From assembly GCA_025356075.1 (NCBI GenBank), contig JANXUT010000058.1, forward strand, positions 1-64,000: a DNA stretch of 64,000 bases, in the 5' to 3' direction. The stretch is from Pseudomonadota bacterium (GTDB lineage: Bacteria > Pseudomonadota > Gammaproteobacteria > Steroidobacterales > Steroidobacteraceae). The position numbers were made by a program, and so were the translations under genes. The notes under the pieces are model-generated. The model was not told the origin of the DNA. It saw only the letters and a list, made by a program, of their open reading frames with translations, and made no database searches. How positions within the stretch are numbered: position 1 is the stretch's first letter; every line of letters begins with the position of its first letter. Shown here piece by piece: positions 43,576 through 54,695 of this stretch.

Positions 43576-43686
43576 GCTTGCTTGCCTCGAGCAGCCAGCC
43601 GCGCGGCGAGCGCGGCTGGAGCTCGTCGCGACCCGCCCACGCCGCAGGCCACCGCGCCTACCGCTAACCGCCACCCTGGAGTTCGC

Positions 43687-44940
43687 ATGACCGCACGCAC
43701 ACCCTGGCATCGCTTCCTCGTGGGCGCCACGCTCGCGGCCCTCGCGCTTCCCGCCGCCGCGGGCGAACGGCTGCCGGCGAAGGACTTGAAGCCGGCGCCC
43801 GTGTTCGATGCCGGTGACAGCGTGCCCGGCCGCAGCAAGTGGGCGCTCGGCGAGAGCCCGGCCGCGACCTACCGGAGCATGCCGGAGATCCTGCCGTCGC
43901 GGCGCATCGCCGCTCCCGCCGTGGCCTCGCCGCTCCTCGCGCCGAGGGCGCCGTTCGAGGTGAACTACACCTTCGAGGGCAAGAGCCACGCGCTCGCGGA
44001 GTTCCCCGCCCGCACCGACACGACGGGGCTGCTCATCCTCAAGGGCAACCAGATCCTCTTCGAGGGCTACTACCAGGGCGCCGACTCGCAGGACCAGTTC
44101 CTCTCCTTCTCGACCGGCAAGTCCTTCGTCTCGACGCTGCTCGCGCTCGCAATTGGCGAGGGCAAGATCGCGAGCATCGAGGATCCGGTCAGCAAGTACC
44201 TGCCCGAGGTCGAGGGCTCCGTGTACGCGAAGGCACGCATCAAGGACGTGCTGCAGATGTCATCGGGCACGAGCTACTCGGAGGAGTACGAGGACCCAAA
44301 GTCGGACATCGCCACCTACGTCGCCAAGATCAACGCGAACGTCGGCGGGCTCTATGATTTCGCGCGCTCGTTCAAGCCGGTGCGCCCACCCGGTGAGAAG
44401 TTCTACTACGCGAGCATGGACACCGAGATCCTGGGCGCGCTGATCGCGCGCGCGACGGGCCGCTCGCTCGCGGCGTACATGGCGGAGAAACTGTGGAAGC
44501 CGATCGGCGCCGAGGGCGCCGCACGCTGGATCATCGACCAGCCGGGTGCGGCGGGACGGGAGATGGCGGCGGGAGGCCTGCTGGTGCGGCTGCGGGACTT
44601 CGGGCGCTTCGGGCTCCTCTTCGCGAACGGCGGTCGCGTCAACGGCGAGCAGCTCCTGCCCGCCGGCTGGGCCGAGACCGCGACGCGCCCGCAGAGCCCG
44701 CAGGTCGACTACGGCAAGCTCGAGCCCGGCTACCCGCTTGGCTATGGCTACCAGTGGTGGTGCCTGCCCGGGCCCAACCACCGCTTCACCGCGCAGGGCA
44801 TCCACGGGCAATTCGTGCTCGTCGACCCGACCGAAGGCGTCGTGATGGTCAAGCTCTCGAGCTGGGCGCACGCGTGGGAGGACAAGAAGGAAATGGAAAC
44901 CTACGCGCTCTTCGAGGCCGTCACCGCCGCGCTCAGGTAG
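43687..44940 (+). CDS. Secreted serine hydrolase, beta-lactamase class C-like
   Basis: A 417-residue hydrolase with a signal peptide ending near AAAGE (residue ~26). The nucleophile is the Ser of SFSTGKSF (SxxK), and YASMD matches the Y-x-S/N motif. GIHGQFVLVDP takes the place of the K-T-G box. Relatives include 6-aminohexanoate-dimer hydrolases and esterases, so a true beta-lactamase role is unlikely. The ATG at 43687 follows CTGGAG. It lies 111 bases after the TonB receptor and may process or use the compound that receptor imports; that link is inference. Confidence 0.85.
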   Translation: MTARTPWHRFLVGATLAALALPAAAGERLPAKDLKPAPVFDAGDSVPGRSKWALGESPAATYRSMPEILPSRRIAAPAVASPLLAPRAPFEVNYTFEGKSHALAEFPARTDTTGLLILKGNQILFEGYYQGADSQDQFLSFSTGKSFVSTLLALAIGEGKIASIEDPVSKYLPEVEGSVYAKARIKDVLQMSSGTSYSEEYEDPKSDIATYVAKINANVGGLYDFARSFKPVRPPGEKFYYASMDTEILGALIARATGRSLAAYMAEKLWKPIGAEGAARWIIDQPGAAGREMAAGGLLVRLRDFGRFGLLFANGGRVNGEQLLPAGWAETATRPQSPQVDYGKLEPGYPLGYGYQWWCLPGPNHRFTAQGIHGQFVLVDPTEGVVMVKLSSWAHAWEDKKEMETYALFEAVTAALR

Positions 44941-44949
44941 CGCGCCGCG

Positions 44950-46029
44950 CTACGGTACCAGCGACAGGAACAGGAACGCCGCGAAGAGCACGAGGTGGAC
45001 GGTGCCCTGCAGCACCGTCGTCCGCCCGGTCGAGAACGTGAGCGTGCTCACGATGAACGTGAGCACCAGGAGGACCGTGTCCTTGGGCCCAAGGCCCAGC
45101 GTCAACGGCATGTGCAGCAGCGTCGCGACCGCGACCACCGCCGGGATCGTGAGCCCGATGCTGGCAAGCGCCGAGCCGAGCGCGAGGTTCAGGCTCGACT
45201 GGAGCCGATCCGCGTGCGCCGCCCGCACGGCGGCCACCGCCTCGGGCAGGAGCACCAGGCAGGCGATCGCGATCCCGATCGTCGCCTCAGGCGCCCCGCA
45301 GGCCAGCACCGCCGCCTCGATTCCTGGCGAGAGGAGCTTCGCGAGCCCGACGACCGCGACGAGACACACCAGCAGGAGTCCCGCGCTGGTCGCGGCCGTC
45401 GCGACACTCGGGCGGGCGTGCTCCGCGCGCGGCGCGGGACCCGGCGCCAGGAAGTACTCGCGGTGCTTGACGGTCTGCACGAACACGAACATTCCGTAGA
45501 GCACGAGCGAGGCCGCCGCCGCGAACAGGAGCTGCGCCACCGAGAATGTCGGTCCCGGCGTCGAGGTCGTGTAGACGGGCAGCACGAGCGTCAACGTCGC
45601 GAGCGCGATCAGGACGCCGAGCGATGAACTCGAGCTCTCGATCTTGAACTCCTGCTCGCCGTGGCGCATGCCGCCGATGAGGAGGCAAAGTCCGACGACG
45701 CCGTTGCAGACAATCATGATCGCGGAGTAAAGCGTGTTGCGCGCGAGGTCCGCGGACTCGGGGCCCCCGGTCAGCATCAGCGAGACGATGAGCGACGCCT
45801 CGATCACGGTGACCGCGAGCGCGAGCACGAGCGTGCCGAACGGCTCGCCGACGCGCTCGGCGATGACCTCCGCATGATGGACCGCCGCGATGACGGCGCC
45901 AATCAGCACGGCGACGAAGGCGACCGCGAGCCCGACCGAAAGCTCGAGGAAGAGCCCGCCGATCAGCGCCGCGGCGCCCGCGAGCGGCAGCACGAGCGCC
46001 CACTTCGGCGTCGCGACCGGGCCTTTCAC
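44950..46029 (-). CDS. chaA: ChaA-type calcium/sodium:proton antiporter
   Basis: A 359-residue CaCA-family exchanger with about eleven helices. The two alpha repeats are visible: GEPFGTLVLALAVTVIEASL (near residue 62) and GAPEATIGIAIACLVLLPEA (near 250), each with the key acidic residue. It exports Ca2+, Na+ or K+ in exchange for protons. It is the last gene of a minus-strand run, starting three bases after the stop of the SUMF1-like gene, and is likely co-transcribed with the protease and SUMF1-like genes. It converges on the serine hydrolase gene. Confidence 0.9.
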   Translation of the reverse strand: MKGPVATPKWALVLPLAGAAALIGGLFLELSVGLAVAFVAVLIGAVIAAVHHAEVIAERVGEPFGTLVLALAVTVIEASLIVSLMLTGGPESADLARNTLYSAIMIVCNGVVGLCLLIGGMRHGEQEFKIESSSSSLGVLIALATLTLVLPVYTTSTPGPTFSVAQLLFAAAASLVLYGMFVFVQTVKHREYFLAPGPAPRAEHARPSVATAATSAGLLLVCLVAVVGLAKLLSPGIEAAVLACGAPEATIGIAIACLVLLPEAVAAVRAAHADRLQSSLNLALGSALASIGLTIPAVVAVATLLHMPLTLGLGPKDTVLLVLTFIVSTLTFSTGRTTVLQGTVHLVLFAAFLFLSLVP

Positions 46030-46032
46030 GGG

Positions 46033-47001
46033 TTACAGGTCACGCACGACCCGAAAGCCGAGATCCGCCTGGCGCAGGCCCTGCAGCTCAGCGCCGCGCG
46101 CCGCCGCGCGCGTCTCGGCGGGACGCGTCGCCCACGAGCCGCCGCGCACGCCGCGAAGCTCGCAACCACCGGCCCACTGCCAGGCGCGCCCGTCCGCGGG
46201 CCTGCCGCGGTAGCTCGCCGTGTAGCAGTCCTGCAGCCACTCGCGTGCATTGCCGAGCATGTCGTAGAGATCGAACGCGTTCGGCTTGAAGCTGCCGACG
46301 GGCGCCGTGAACGTGTGGTTGTCGGAGCAGCGCGCGTTCGCGTACGGGAAGGCGAGCTCGGTCACGGAGGAGGAGTCGTAGACGTTGGCGTAGTCGCAGG
46401 CGAGGGACAAGACCGCCTCTTCGTCCGAGTCGTTGGCGCCAAAATAGCGCGCGCTCGTCGTGCCACCGCGCGCGGCGTACTCCCACTCGGTCTCCGACGG
46501 CAGGCGGTAGGCCTTGCCGGTCGTCTTCGAGAGCCAGTCGACGTAGGCCTTCGCATCGTCCCAGCTCACGCAAACGACCGGCTCGTTGTCGGCCTGCGCG
46601 GGCTCAAAGCCGGGGCTCCTCCAGCTGCGATCGGCGAGCCGCACCCAGCCGCCGCCGCTGACCACGCGGCAGTCGCCGCGCACCGGGTATTGCGTGGCCT
46701 CGACGAAGGCGCGGAAGTTCGCGACCGTCACCTCGTAGCGGCCGATCGCATAGGAGCGCGACATCGTGACCGCGAGCGGCGGCGCCTCGCCCCGTTCGCG
46801 GTCGAACTCGGGCCCGTCGGCGGAGGTGCCGAGCAGGAAGCTGCCCGGCGGCACCGTGATCATCTCCGGGCACGCCGGGCAGTCGCGGAACGCGCCATTC
46901 GCCGCGGTCGCCGCCGCCGCGACCTTCGTCGGTGGTGCCTTCGGTGCCTGCGCAAGCGCAAGCGTGGCAAACAGCAGGAGTGCGAGGGGAGCGAGCCGCA
47001 T
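46033..47001 (-). CDS. SUMF1-fold secreted protein, copy A (no catalytic Cys pair)
   Basis: A 322-residue protein with a signal peptide (MRLAPLALLLFATLALAQA) and a formylglycine-generating-enzyme-like (SUMF1/FGE-sulfatase) domain. Marks are FRDCPACPEM, IGRYEVTVANFRAFV, YRLPSETEWEYAARG, NAFDLYDMLGNAREW and RGVRGGSW. True FGE needs two Cys after the RGGS segment; here that stretch reads ATRPAE, so formylglycine synthesis is unlikely. The protein ends at the G-F-R core. It is a paralogue of the next upstream gene, one base away. The ATG at 47001 is chosen for the signal peptide. Confidence 0.85.
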   Translation of the reverse strand: MRLAPLALLLFATLALAQAPKAPPTKVAAAATAANGAFRDCPACPEMITVPPGSFLLGTSADGPEFDRERGEAPPLAVTMSRSYAIGRYEVTVANFRAFVEATQYPVRGDCRVVSGGGWVRLADRSWRSPGFEPAQADNEPVVCVSWDDAKAYVDWLSKTTGKAYRLPSETEWEYAARGGTTSARYFGANDSDEEAVLSLACDYANVYDSSSVTELAFPYANARCSDNHTFTAPVGSFKPNAFDLYDMLGNAREWLQDCYTASYRGRPADGRAWQWAGGCELRGVRGGSWATRPAETRAAARGAELQGLRQADLGFRVVRDL

Positions 47002-47002
47002 G

Positions 47003-47983
47003 TCAGCGCGCCTCCGCCCGGCCATCGAGGTCAAGCGCTACCCGCAAGCCCACGTAGTCGGCCCGCTCGGTGGCTTCGCCCGAATCCCGGAACGCGCTCC
47101 TGGCCCGCTCGGCCGGCGACAGCCAGCTGCCGCCGCGCACGACGCGCCGCGTGCAGCCGCCGCCCCAGACCCAGGCGCGCGCATCGCGCGGCCGGCCCAC
47201 GTAGCTGTCGGTTGCGCAGTCCTGCACCCACTCGGCGACGTTGCCGATCATGTCGTAGAGCCCGAACGCATTCGCCCGCAGCGCGCCGACCGGCGCCACG
47301 TCCGGGTAGCCGTCGCGGCAGCGCACAGGCTCGAAGCCGAACGCGTACACCTCGCGACTCGCAAGGTCGTAGAGATTGGCGAAGTCGCAGCCGTCCGTCG
47401 CCGCATCGCCCCACGGCCGGAGCGCATTGCTGCCGGCGCGCGCCGCGTATTCCCATTCGGCCTCGGACGGCAGGCGGTAGGCCTTGCCGGTCTTGTGCGC
47501 GAGCCACTGGACGTAGGAGATCGCGTCGTTCCAGCTGACGCAGGCGACCGGATGGTCGTCGCGCGCCTCGCGCGGACGCCCCGGGTTTTCCCAGCCGCGC
47601 GCGCGATCGTCGCTGAAGCGGCCGAGCGCCTCGTCCCAGCTGCGGCACGGCGCCCTGACGTCATAGCCCGAATCATTGATGAACGCACGGTACTCACGCC
47701 GCGTCACCTCGACCTTGCCGAGTGCGAAGGGCTTGCCGATCGAGACGATCACCGCCTGCGACTCTGCGCGGGTGGCGGCAAGGTGCGGATCGGCGGTCGG
47801 GGTCCCCATGACGAAGGTACCCGCCGGCATGCGCACCATCTCCGGGCACTCGGCGCAGTCCCGAAACGGCGCCGGCGGCTCGGCCGCGGCGGCCCGCAGC
47901 AAGGGCACCGGGCCGAGGGCGAGGAGCGCGACAGCCGCGATCGACCCGACCGACCACCCGCCGCTTCGCACCGAGGTCGGCAC
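47003..47983 (-). CDS. SUMF1-fold secreted protein, copy B (no catalytic Cys pair)
   Basis: A 326-residue paralogue of copy A, with the same N-terminal signal and CxxCPEM motif (FRDCAECPEMV), LGKVEVTRREYRAFI, YRLPSEAEWEYAARA, NAFGLYDMIGNVAEW and RVVRGGSW. The region that carries the FGE cysteine pair reads LSPAER. It starts with a GTG at 47983, one base after the stop of the HtrA gene, and its stop is one base from copy A's start. Such spacing implies one transcript and perhaps a heteromeric product. Its role is unknown; SUMF1-fold proteins without Cys can bind metals or ligands. Confidence 0.85.
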   Translation of the reverse strand: MPTSVRSGGWSVGSIAAVALLALGPVPLLRAAAAEPPAPFRDCAECPEMVRMPAGTFVMGTPTADPHLAATRAESQAVIVSIGKPFALGKVEVTRREYRAFINDSGYDVRAPCRSWDEALGRFSDDRARGWENPGRPREARDDHPVACVSWNDAISYVQWLAHKTGKAYRLPSEAEWEYAARAGSNALRPWGDAATDGCDFANLYDLASREVYAFGFEPVRCRDGYPDVAPVGALRANAFGLYDMIGNVAEWVQDCATDSYVGRPRDARAWVWGGGCTRRVVRGGSWLSPAERARSAFRDSGEATERADYVGLRVALDLDGRAEAR

Positions 47984-47984
47984 C

Positions 47985-49460
47985 TCAGCCGCCGAGCTTC
48001 AGCGGCACGAAGATCGTCGTGCCTTCGCGGTTGACGAGCAGCGCGATGCTGCGCTTGGACTTGTCGGCGATCCCCTCGAGCTCGGTCACGTTCGCGACCC
48101 GCTGGCCGTTGGCGCCGAGGATCACGTCCCCCGGCCTCAGGCCCGCGGCAAGCGCGGGCCCGTCGACGTCCTCGACGAGCAGCCCACCCTCGAGGTGCGC
48201 CGCGCGGCGCTCCTCGGCCGAGAGCGGCCGCACCGACAGGCCGAGCTTGGCGCCCGGCCGCTCGGAGGGCGCGTCGTTCTTGGCGGTGCGCGTCTCCTTG
48301 AGCTCATCGACCTCGACCGACACCTTGCGCGCGCTCTTGTCGCGCCAGAGCTCAAGCTCGACGTGGGAGCCCGGCTTCAGCTGCGAGATCACGCTCGAAA
48401 GCTGGCCGGAGCGCTCGATCGCGGTGCCGTTGGCGGCGAGGATGACATCGCCCGACAGGATGCCGGCGCGGGCGGCGGGACCGCCCGCATCGACCTGGCT
48501 CACGAGCGCGCCGCGCGGCCGGTCGAGCCCGAAGGAATCGGCGAGCTGCTGCCCGACTTCCTGGATCACGACGCCGATGCGACCGCGCTGCACGCGGCCG
48601 GTCTTGATGAGCTGCTCCTTGACACCCATCGCGATGTCGATCGGGATCGCGAAGGAGATGCCCATGTAGCCGCCGGTGCGGCTGTAGATCTGCGAATTGA
48701 CGCCGACGACCTCGCCCGCCATGTTGAACAGCGGTCCGCCCGAGTTGCCCGGGTTCACCGCCGCGTCCGTCTGGATGAACGGCGTGTACTGGCTGTCCGG
48801 TACCGAGCGCGAGATCGCGCTGACGATGCCGGCGGTCACGCTGTTGTCGAAGCCGAACGGCGAGCCGATCGCGATGACCCACTCGCCGGCCCGGAGCTTG
48901 GCCGGATCGCCGATCCTGACGATGGGCAGGTCCTTGCCCGCGATCTTGATGAGTGCGACGTCGGTGCGCCGGTCCGCGCCGACGACCTTCGCCGTGAACT
49001 CGCGCCGGTCGGTCAGGCGCACCGTCACCTCGCTCGCATCGGCGACGACGTGCGCGTTCGTGAGGATGTAGCCGTCGGAGGCGACGATGAACCCCGAGCC
49101 CTCGCCGCGGGCGGGCGGTTGCGCACCGCGCGGCACCTGCTGGCGGAAGCGCCTTAGGAAGTCGGGCAGCGGATCGTCCTGGCTGTCGTCATCGAGCGAG
49201 GCCGGACGGGCGCGCTCGACCACGGTCACGTTGACGACCGCCGGGCCCGCCTGGGCCACGAGGTCGGTGAAATCGGGCAAGCCGCGCGCGGCGGCCGCGC
49301 TCGTACCCGGCCCCGCTGACAGGACGACGGGTGCCGGCGGCGTCGCCACGGCATCGTGGCTGACCATCGCCGGTTGCTTGCCGCAGCCCGCGAGGGCCGC
49401 GAGGGCCGCGACCAGCAGCATCAGGGCGGTCCGTGCGACCGCCGGTTCCACTCGCAGCAT
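47985..49460 (-). CDS. HtrA/DegP-type periplasmic serine protease, predicted lipoprotein
   Basis: A 491-residue Do-family protease. The catalytic triad is His137 (TNAHVV), Asp167 (RRTDVAL) and Ser240 (PGNSGGP). Two PDZ domains follow, at about 285-370 and 400-488. The N-terminus has a lipobox (LAG-Cys26), so the mature enzyme is probably anchored to a membrane, unlike E. coli DegP. HtrA proteins degrade or refold damaged envelope proteins. The ATG at 49460 is preceded by GGGAG. It leads an operon with two SUMF1-like proteins and a ChaA-type antiporter. Confidence 0.93.
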   Translation of the reverse strand: MLRVEPAVARTALMLLVAALAALAGCGKQPAMVSHDAVATPPAPVVLSAGPGTSAAAARGLPDFTDLVAQAGPAVVNVTVVERARPASLDDDSQDDPLPDFLRRFRQQVPRGAQPPARGEGSGFIVASDGYILTNAHVVADASEVTVRLTDRREFTAKVVGADRRTDVALIKIAGKDLPIVRIGDPAKLRAGEWVIAIGSPFGFDNSVTAGIVSAISRSVPDSQYTPFIQTDAAVNPGNSGGPLFNMAGEVVGVNSQIYSRTGGYMGISFAIPIDIAMGVKEQLIKTGRVQRGRIGVVIQEVGQQLADSFGLDRPRGALVSQVDAGGPAARAGILSGDVILAANGTAIERSGQLSSVISQLKPGSHVELELWRDKSARKVSVEVDELKETRTAKNDAPSERPGAKLGLSVRPLSAEERRAAHLEGGLLVEDVDGPALAAGLRPGDVILGANGQRVANVTELEGIADKSKRSIALLVNREGTTIFVPLKLGG

Positions 49461-49611
49461 TGAGAGAGCTCCCGATTGACCCAAACACGCGCTCGTAGAC
49501 CACGGGACGACGCCGAAAGTTGCGCGTCGCCGGGGCTACGGGCGGCGGGTGGGGCTGCCCCGTCCGGGCGGGGGCCATGATACAGGGCGGGCGGGGGGCC
49601 CGCCGGCCGCC

Positions 49612-51522
49612 TCAGTGACCCTCGGCCCGCGACACGAGGAGCCCCGTGTTCTGGCGGGCGTACATCTCGTCCCACATGTCCTCGCTGCGCTTGTCGCGGC
49701 CGAGGAGCGAGCCTAGGAGCACGGCGAGGAAGCCGAGCGGGATCGAGATGAGGCCGGGGTTCTTGAGCGTGAACAGCGGCGCCTCAAGCCCGGTGAACGA
49801 GGTTTCCTGGCCGGCGACCTTGGCGATGTCGGCGTTGGCCTTCGCGACGGCCTTGTCAAGCGCGGTGGCGGACGTGCGCGCCTTCGCGGCCGCATCGCCA
49901 TCCCCGGAGGCAAGCGCGGCGGCAATGCTCGCGCGTTGGGCGGCCTGCGCATCGAGGACCGTGTGCGCGGCGGCGCGCACGGCTTTGGGGTAGGTGAGGT
50001 TCGGCGAGACGAGGGTGAGCCCGACGGCGGCGAGCGTGCCGACGATCATGCCGGCCACGACGCCGGTCGTGTTGCAGCGTTTCCAGTAGAGCGTCAGGAG
50101 CACGCACGGAAAGTTCGCGCTCGCGGCGACCGCGAAGGCGAGCCCGACCAGCACCGCGACGTTCTGGCCCTTGGCCGCGATGCCGATCGCGATCGCCATC
50201 GCGCCGACCAGCACGGTCGCCACGCGCGCGGCGCGCACCTGGCTCGCGGCCGGCACCGTTTCGCCACCGTGCACCACGCCGACCCACAGGTCGTGCGCCA
50301 TCGCCGAGGCCGCCGCGAGCACGAGCCCCGCGACCACCGCGACGATCGTCGCGAAGGCGACCGCCGAGACGAACGCCAGCATGAAGTTGCCGAGGAACGA
50401 ATCGGCGCCGCCGCCGATGTACTGCGCGAGCAAGGGTCCCGCCATGTTGCCGCCCGCATCGACGCCGGCAATGGTCGCGGGGCCGACGTGCTTGGCCGCG
50501 CCAAAGCCGAGGAACAGCGTCAGCACGTAGAACCCGCCGATGATGACCATCGCCCAGACGACCGAGCGCCGCGCCGCCTGCGCGGTCGGCACGGTGAAGA
50601 AGCGCATCAGGATGTGCGGCAGGCCCGCGGTGCCGAAGACGAGCGCCATGCCGAGCGAGATCTGGTCGATCGGCGCCTTGAAGTAGAGGCCCGGCTCGAG
50701 GAAGCGCTGGCCAAGTTCCGCCGCGCTCATGTTCCGGGCCGGATCCCCGAGCAGCGTTGCGACCCGCGCCTGGACCTTCGGATCCGCGACCACGTCCTGC
50801 ATGAACGCGGGCAGCGAGAATCCATACGGCGTCCACACCAGCATCACGATCACGACCGAGGCGACCACGAGGAGAATCGCCTTGACGATCTGCACCCAGG
50901 TGGTCGCGACCATGCCGCCGAAGAGCACGTAGCTCAGCATGAGGACGCCGACCGCAACGACCGAGACCTCGTAGTCGATGCCGATCAGCGTCTTCACGAG
51001 CACGCCGCCACCGACCATCTGTGCAGTCAGGTAGAAGGTCGACACCGTGATGACCGAAAGGGCGCCCACGATGCGGGTCTTCTTCGGGTCGTTCCGGTAG
51101 GCGAGGATGTCGGCGAGCGTGTACTTGCCGATGTTGCGGCAGGGCTCCGCAATCAGCAGCAGCACCGTGATGTAGGCAACGAGCCAGCCGACCGAGTACA
51201 TGAACCCGTCGTAGCCATAGAGCGAGATGAGCCCCGCGATGCCGAGGAAGGAGGCCGCCGACAGGTAGTCGCCGGCAATCGCCCAGCCGTTCTGCAGGCC
51301 CGAGATGCCACCGCCCGCGGTGTAGAAATCGGCAGCCGACTTCACGCGCTTGGCGGCGCGGTAGGTGATGTACATCGTGAGGGCGATCACCGCCGCGAAC
51401 ACGCTGAAGGTGAGCCAGCGATAGGCGCCGGCGGCGCCGGCTTCGCCGTAGGCGGGCACCGCGGTCGCGCCGAGGAGGGCCGTGACGGTGAGGACCTCAA
51501 TCTTGCGAAGGCCGGTCTTCAT
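49612..51522 (-). CDS. actP: Cation/acetate symporter ActP
   Basis: A 636-residue sodium:solute symporter family protein that imports acetate and related short acids. After a signal-like first helix, it shows [27 protein letters not shown]-type family sequence near residues 66-92, [15 protein letters not shown] and [14 protein letters not shown]. It is about 85 residues longer than E. coli ActP because of an Ala-rich, probably helical insert near residues 515-580, before the last helix. The gene lies three bases after the DUF485 gene, its usual small partner, and diverges from acs. Confidence 0.94.
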   Translation of the reverse strand: MKTGLRKIEVLTVTALLGATAVPAYGEAGAAGAYRWLTFSVFAAVIALTMYITYRAAKRVKSAADFYTAGGGISGLQNGWAIAGDYLSAASFLGIAGLISLYGYDGFMYSVGWLVAYITVLLLIAEPCRNIGKYTLADILAYRNDPKKTRIVGALSVITVSTFYLTAQMVGGGVLVKTLIGIDYEVSVVAVGVLMLSYVLFGGMVATTWVQIVKAILLVVASVVIVMLVWTPYGFSLPAFMQDVVADPKVQARVATLLGDPARNMSAAELGQRFLEPGLYFKAPIDQISLGMALVFGTAGLPHILMRFFTVPTAQAARRSVVWAMVIIGGFYVLTLFLGFGAAKHVGPATIAGVDAGGNMAGPLLAQYIGGGADSFLGNFMLAFVSAVAFATIVAVVAGLVLAAASAMAHDLWVGVVHGGETVPAASQVRAARVATVLVGAMAIAIGIAAKGQNVAVLVGLAFAVAASANFPCVLLTLYWKRCNTTGVVAGMIVGTLAAVGLTLVSPNLTYPKAVRAAAHTVLDAQAAQRASIAAALASGDGDAAAKARTSATALDKAVAKANADIAKVAGQETSFTGLEAPLFTLKNPGLISIPLGFLAVLLGSLLGRDKRSEDMWDEMYARQNTGLLVSRAEGH

Positions 51523-51525
51523 GCC

Positions 51526-51852
51526 TCAGCCCGCCCGCGGCTTGGCGAAGTCGGCGGCGATCTCGGCGGCGAGCCGGTCGAATTCGCGGTTTGCGACGCG
51601 CGAGTAGTAGACCGCGATCGCCCAGGCGACGACGAATTCACTGAGCGCGAAGAGGAGACCGACGTTGAGTACGCCCCAGACGCGGATGCGGAAGACCTCC
51701 TGGAAATACGCCGCGCCCACGGGCAGCAGGAAGTAGTAGACGACCGAGAGCGCCATGAGCCCCCACAGCACGGTGATCTTGCGGCGGTGGAGCTTCTGGA
51801 AACGCGGGTCGGCGATGACCGCGCTCCAGTTGATGGCCTCTGGATTCGTCAC
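51526..51852 (-). CDS. DUF485 membrane protein, partner of ActP
   Basis: A 108-residue protein with two membrane helices (residues ~27-48 and ~60-82) and a basic start of the DUF485 type ([19 protein letters not shown]). DUF485 genes nearly always precede actP, and the small protein probably supports the symporter, though its exact role is unknown. It starts with a GTG at 51852 behind GGGGGA. The 255-bp gap upstream is shared with acs and should hold both promoters. Confidence 0.92.
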   Translation of the reverse strand: MTNPEAINWSAVIADPRFQKLHRRKITVLWGLMALSVVYYFLLPVGAAYFQEVFRIRVWGVLNVGLLFALSEFVVAWAIAVYYSRVANREFDRLAAEIAADFAKPRAG

Positions 51853-52107
51853 GGAGTTCCCCCTCGATGCTCGGCTCGCCTCGGACGCGCTTGCCGCCCG
51901 GAAGGTCGCCCGCGAGTAGAGCAGATTTGCCGCGGCGCTGAAACCGAGCCGCGCCTTGGGCGCACGCTCCCCTGCGCAGTGCTTGAGTTAACCCCGGTTT
52001 TCATCAACGATCGGCGGGCGGGGCCGTCGATTCGCCGGGCATGCCACCGGGGCCGCGCTGCACTGCAAAAGATCGCCCGGCGAGCCGGGACCGGCTGGGA
52101 GAGAGTG
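51853..52107. other. Divergent control region between actP/DUF485 and acs
   Basis: This 255-bp gap holds no convincing gene. It is GC-rich except for a patch near 51983-52012 (starting TTGAGTTAACC), where a weak TTGAGT-N17-AACGAT pair could serve acs. No CRP-like site or clear terminator is visible. Shared placement suggests common acetate-responsive control, which is inference. Confidence 0.4.
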
Positions 52108-54048
<1,941 letters not shown>

Positions 54049-54123
54049 GGCCTCCCGCCCGCGCGCGATCCGGCGCCTCGACCCGCGACGACGAATCGGG
54101 CGGCAAGCGCGCGCGGGCCGCGC

Positions 54124-54129
54124 TAAACT
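54124..54129 (+). promoter_or_regulatory. Possible -10 element of slyD
   Basis: TAAACT lies 33 bases upstream of the slyD ATG. The best -35 candidate at the right distance is poor. A GGCC-CTTTTTT-GGCC mini-hairpin follows in the leader. This is a tentative promoter only. Confidence 0.33.
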
Positions 54130-54161
54130 CTCGGCCCTTTTTTGGCCGCCCGGGTTCCGCC

Positions 54162-54647
54162 ATGCAGGTCGCACGCGATTCCGTCGTCAGCATCCACTAC
54201 ACGCTCACCAACGCCGAAGGCGAGGTACTCGACAGTTCATCGGGCGGGGAACCGCTCGCCTACCTGCACGGCGGTGGCAACATCGTCACGGGCCTCGAGG
54301 AGGCGCTCGAGGGGAAATCGGCCGGCGACAAGCTCGCCGTCGCGGTGCCTGCCGAGAAGGCCTACGGCACGCACGATGCGAGCCTCATCCAGCAGGTGCC
54401 GAAGCGCGCCTTCCAGGGCGTCGGTGAGGTCAAGGCCGGCATGCGCTTCACCGCGCAGACCGAGCAGGGACCCAGGCAAGTCGTCGTCACGCGCGTCGCC
54501 GGCGACATGGTCACCGTCGATGGCAATCACCCGCTCGCGGGCCAGGCGCTCAACTTCGATGTGCAGATCACCGAGGTGCGCGCGGCGACGGCCGAGGAAC
54601 TGACCCACGGCCACGTGCACGGCCCGGGCGGGCACCACCACGACTGA
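54162..54647 (+). CDS. slyD: FKBP-type peptidyl-prolyl isomerase SlyD
   Basis: A 161-residue prolyl isomerase and chaperone. The FKBP part (residues 1-70 and ~125-145) flanks an inserted IF chaperone domain (VPAEKAYGTHDASLIQQVP onwards). The C-terminal His-rich tail (THGHVHGPGGHHHD) binds nickel and other metals, as in E. coli SlyD, which aids hydrogenase maturation. The tail here is short. It stands alone between acs and the convergent ald gene. Confidence 0.95.
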   Translation: MQVARDSVVSIHYTLTNAEGEVLDSSSGGEPLAYLHGGGNIVTGLEEALEGKSAGDKLAVAVPAEKAYGTHDASLIQQVPKRAFQGVGEVKAGMRFTAQTEQGPRQVVVTRVAGDMVTVDGNHPLAGQALNFDVQITEVRAATAEELTHGHVHGPGGHHHD

Positions 54648-54695
54648 CGGCGAGGGGGCCGGCGCCTCGCGCCGCCGCCCCCACTCGCCGCCCGC

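Noticed and set aside
43687-44940. Beta-lactamase antibiotic resistance gene
   Set aside because: SxxK is shared by many serine hydrolases; the other class C boxes are degenerate and the closest resemblance is to oligomer hydrolases and esterases.
46033-47983. Sulfatase-activating enzyme (FGE) annotation for the SUMF1-fold pair
   Set aside because: The two cysteines required for copper-dependent formylglycine synthesis are absent and no sulfatase gene is nearby.
49936-52104. A plus-strand open frame of ~720 codons antisense to actP, continuous with acs
   Set aside because: Its translation is Arg/Asp/His/Glu-rich low-complexity sequence typical of an antisense frame in high-GC DNA; acs has its own start at 52108.
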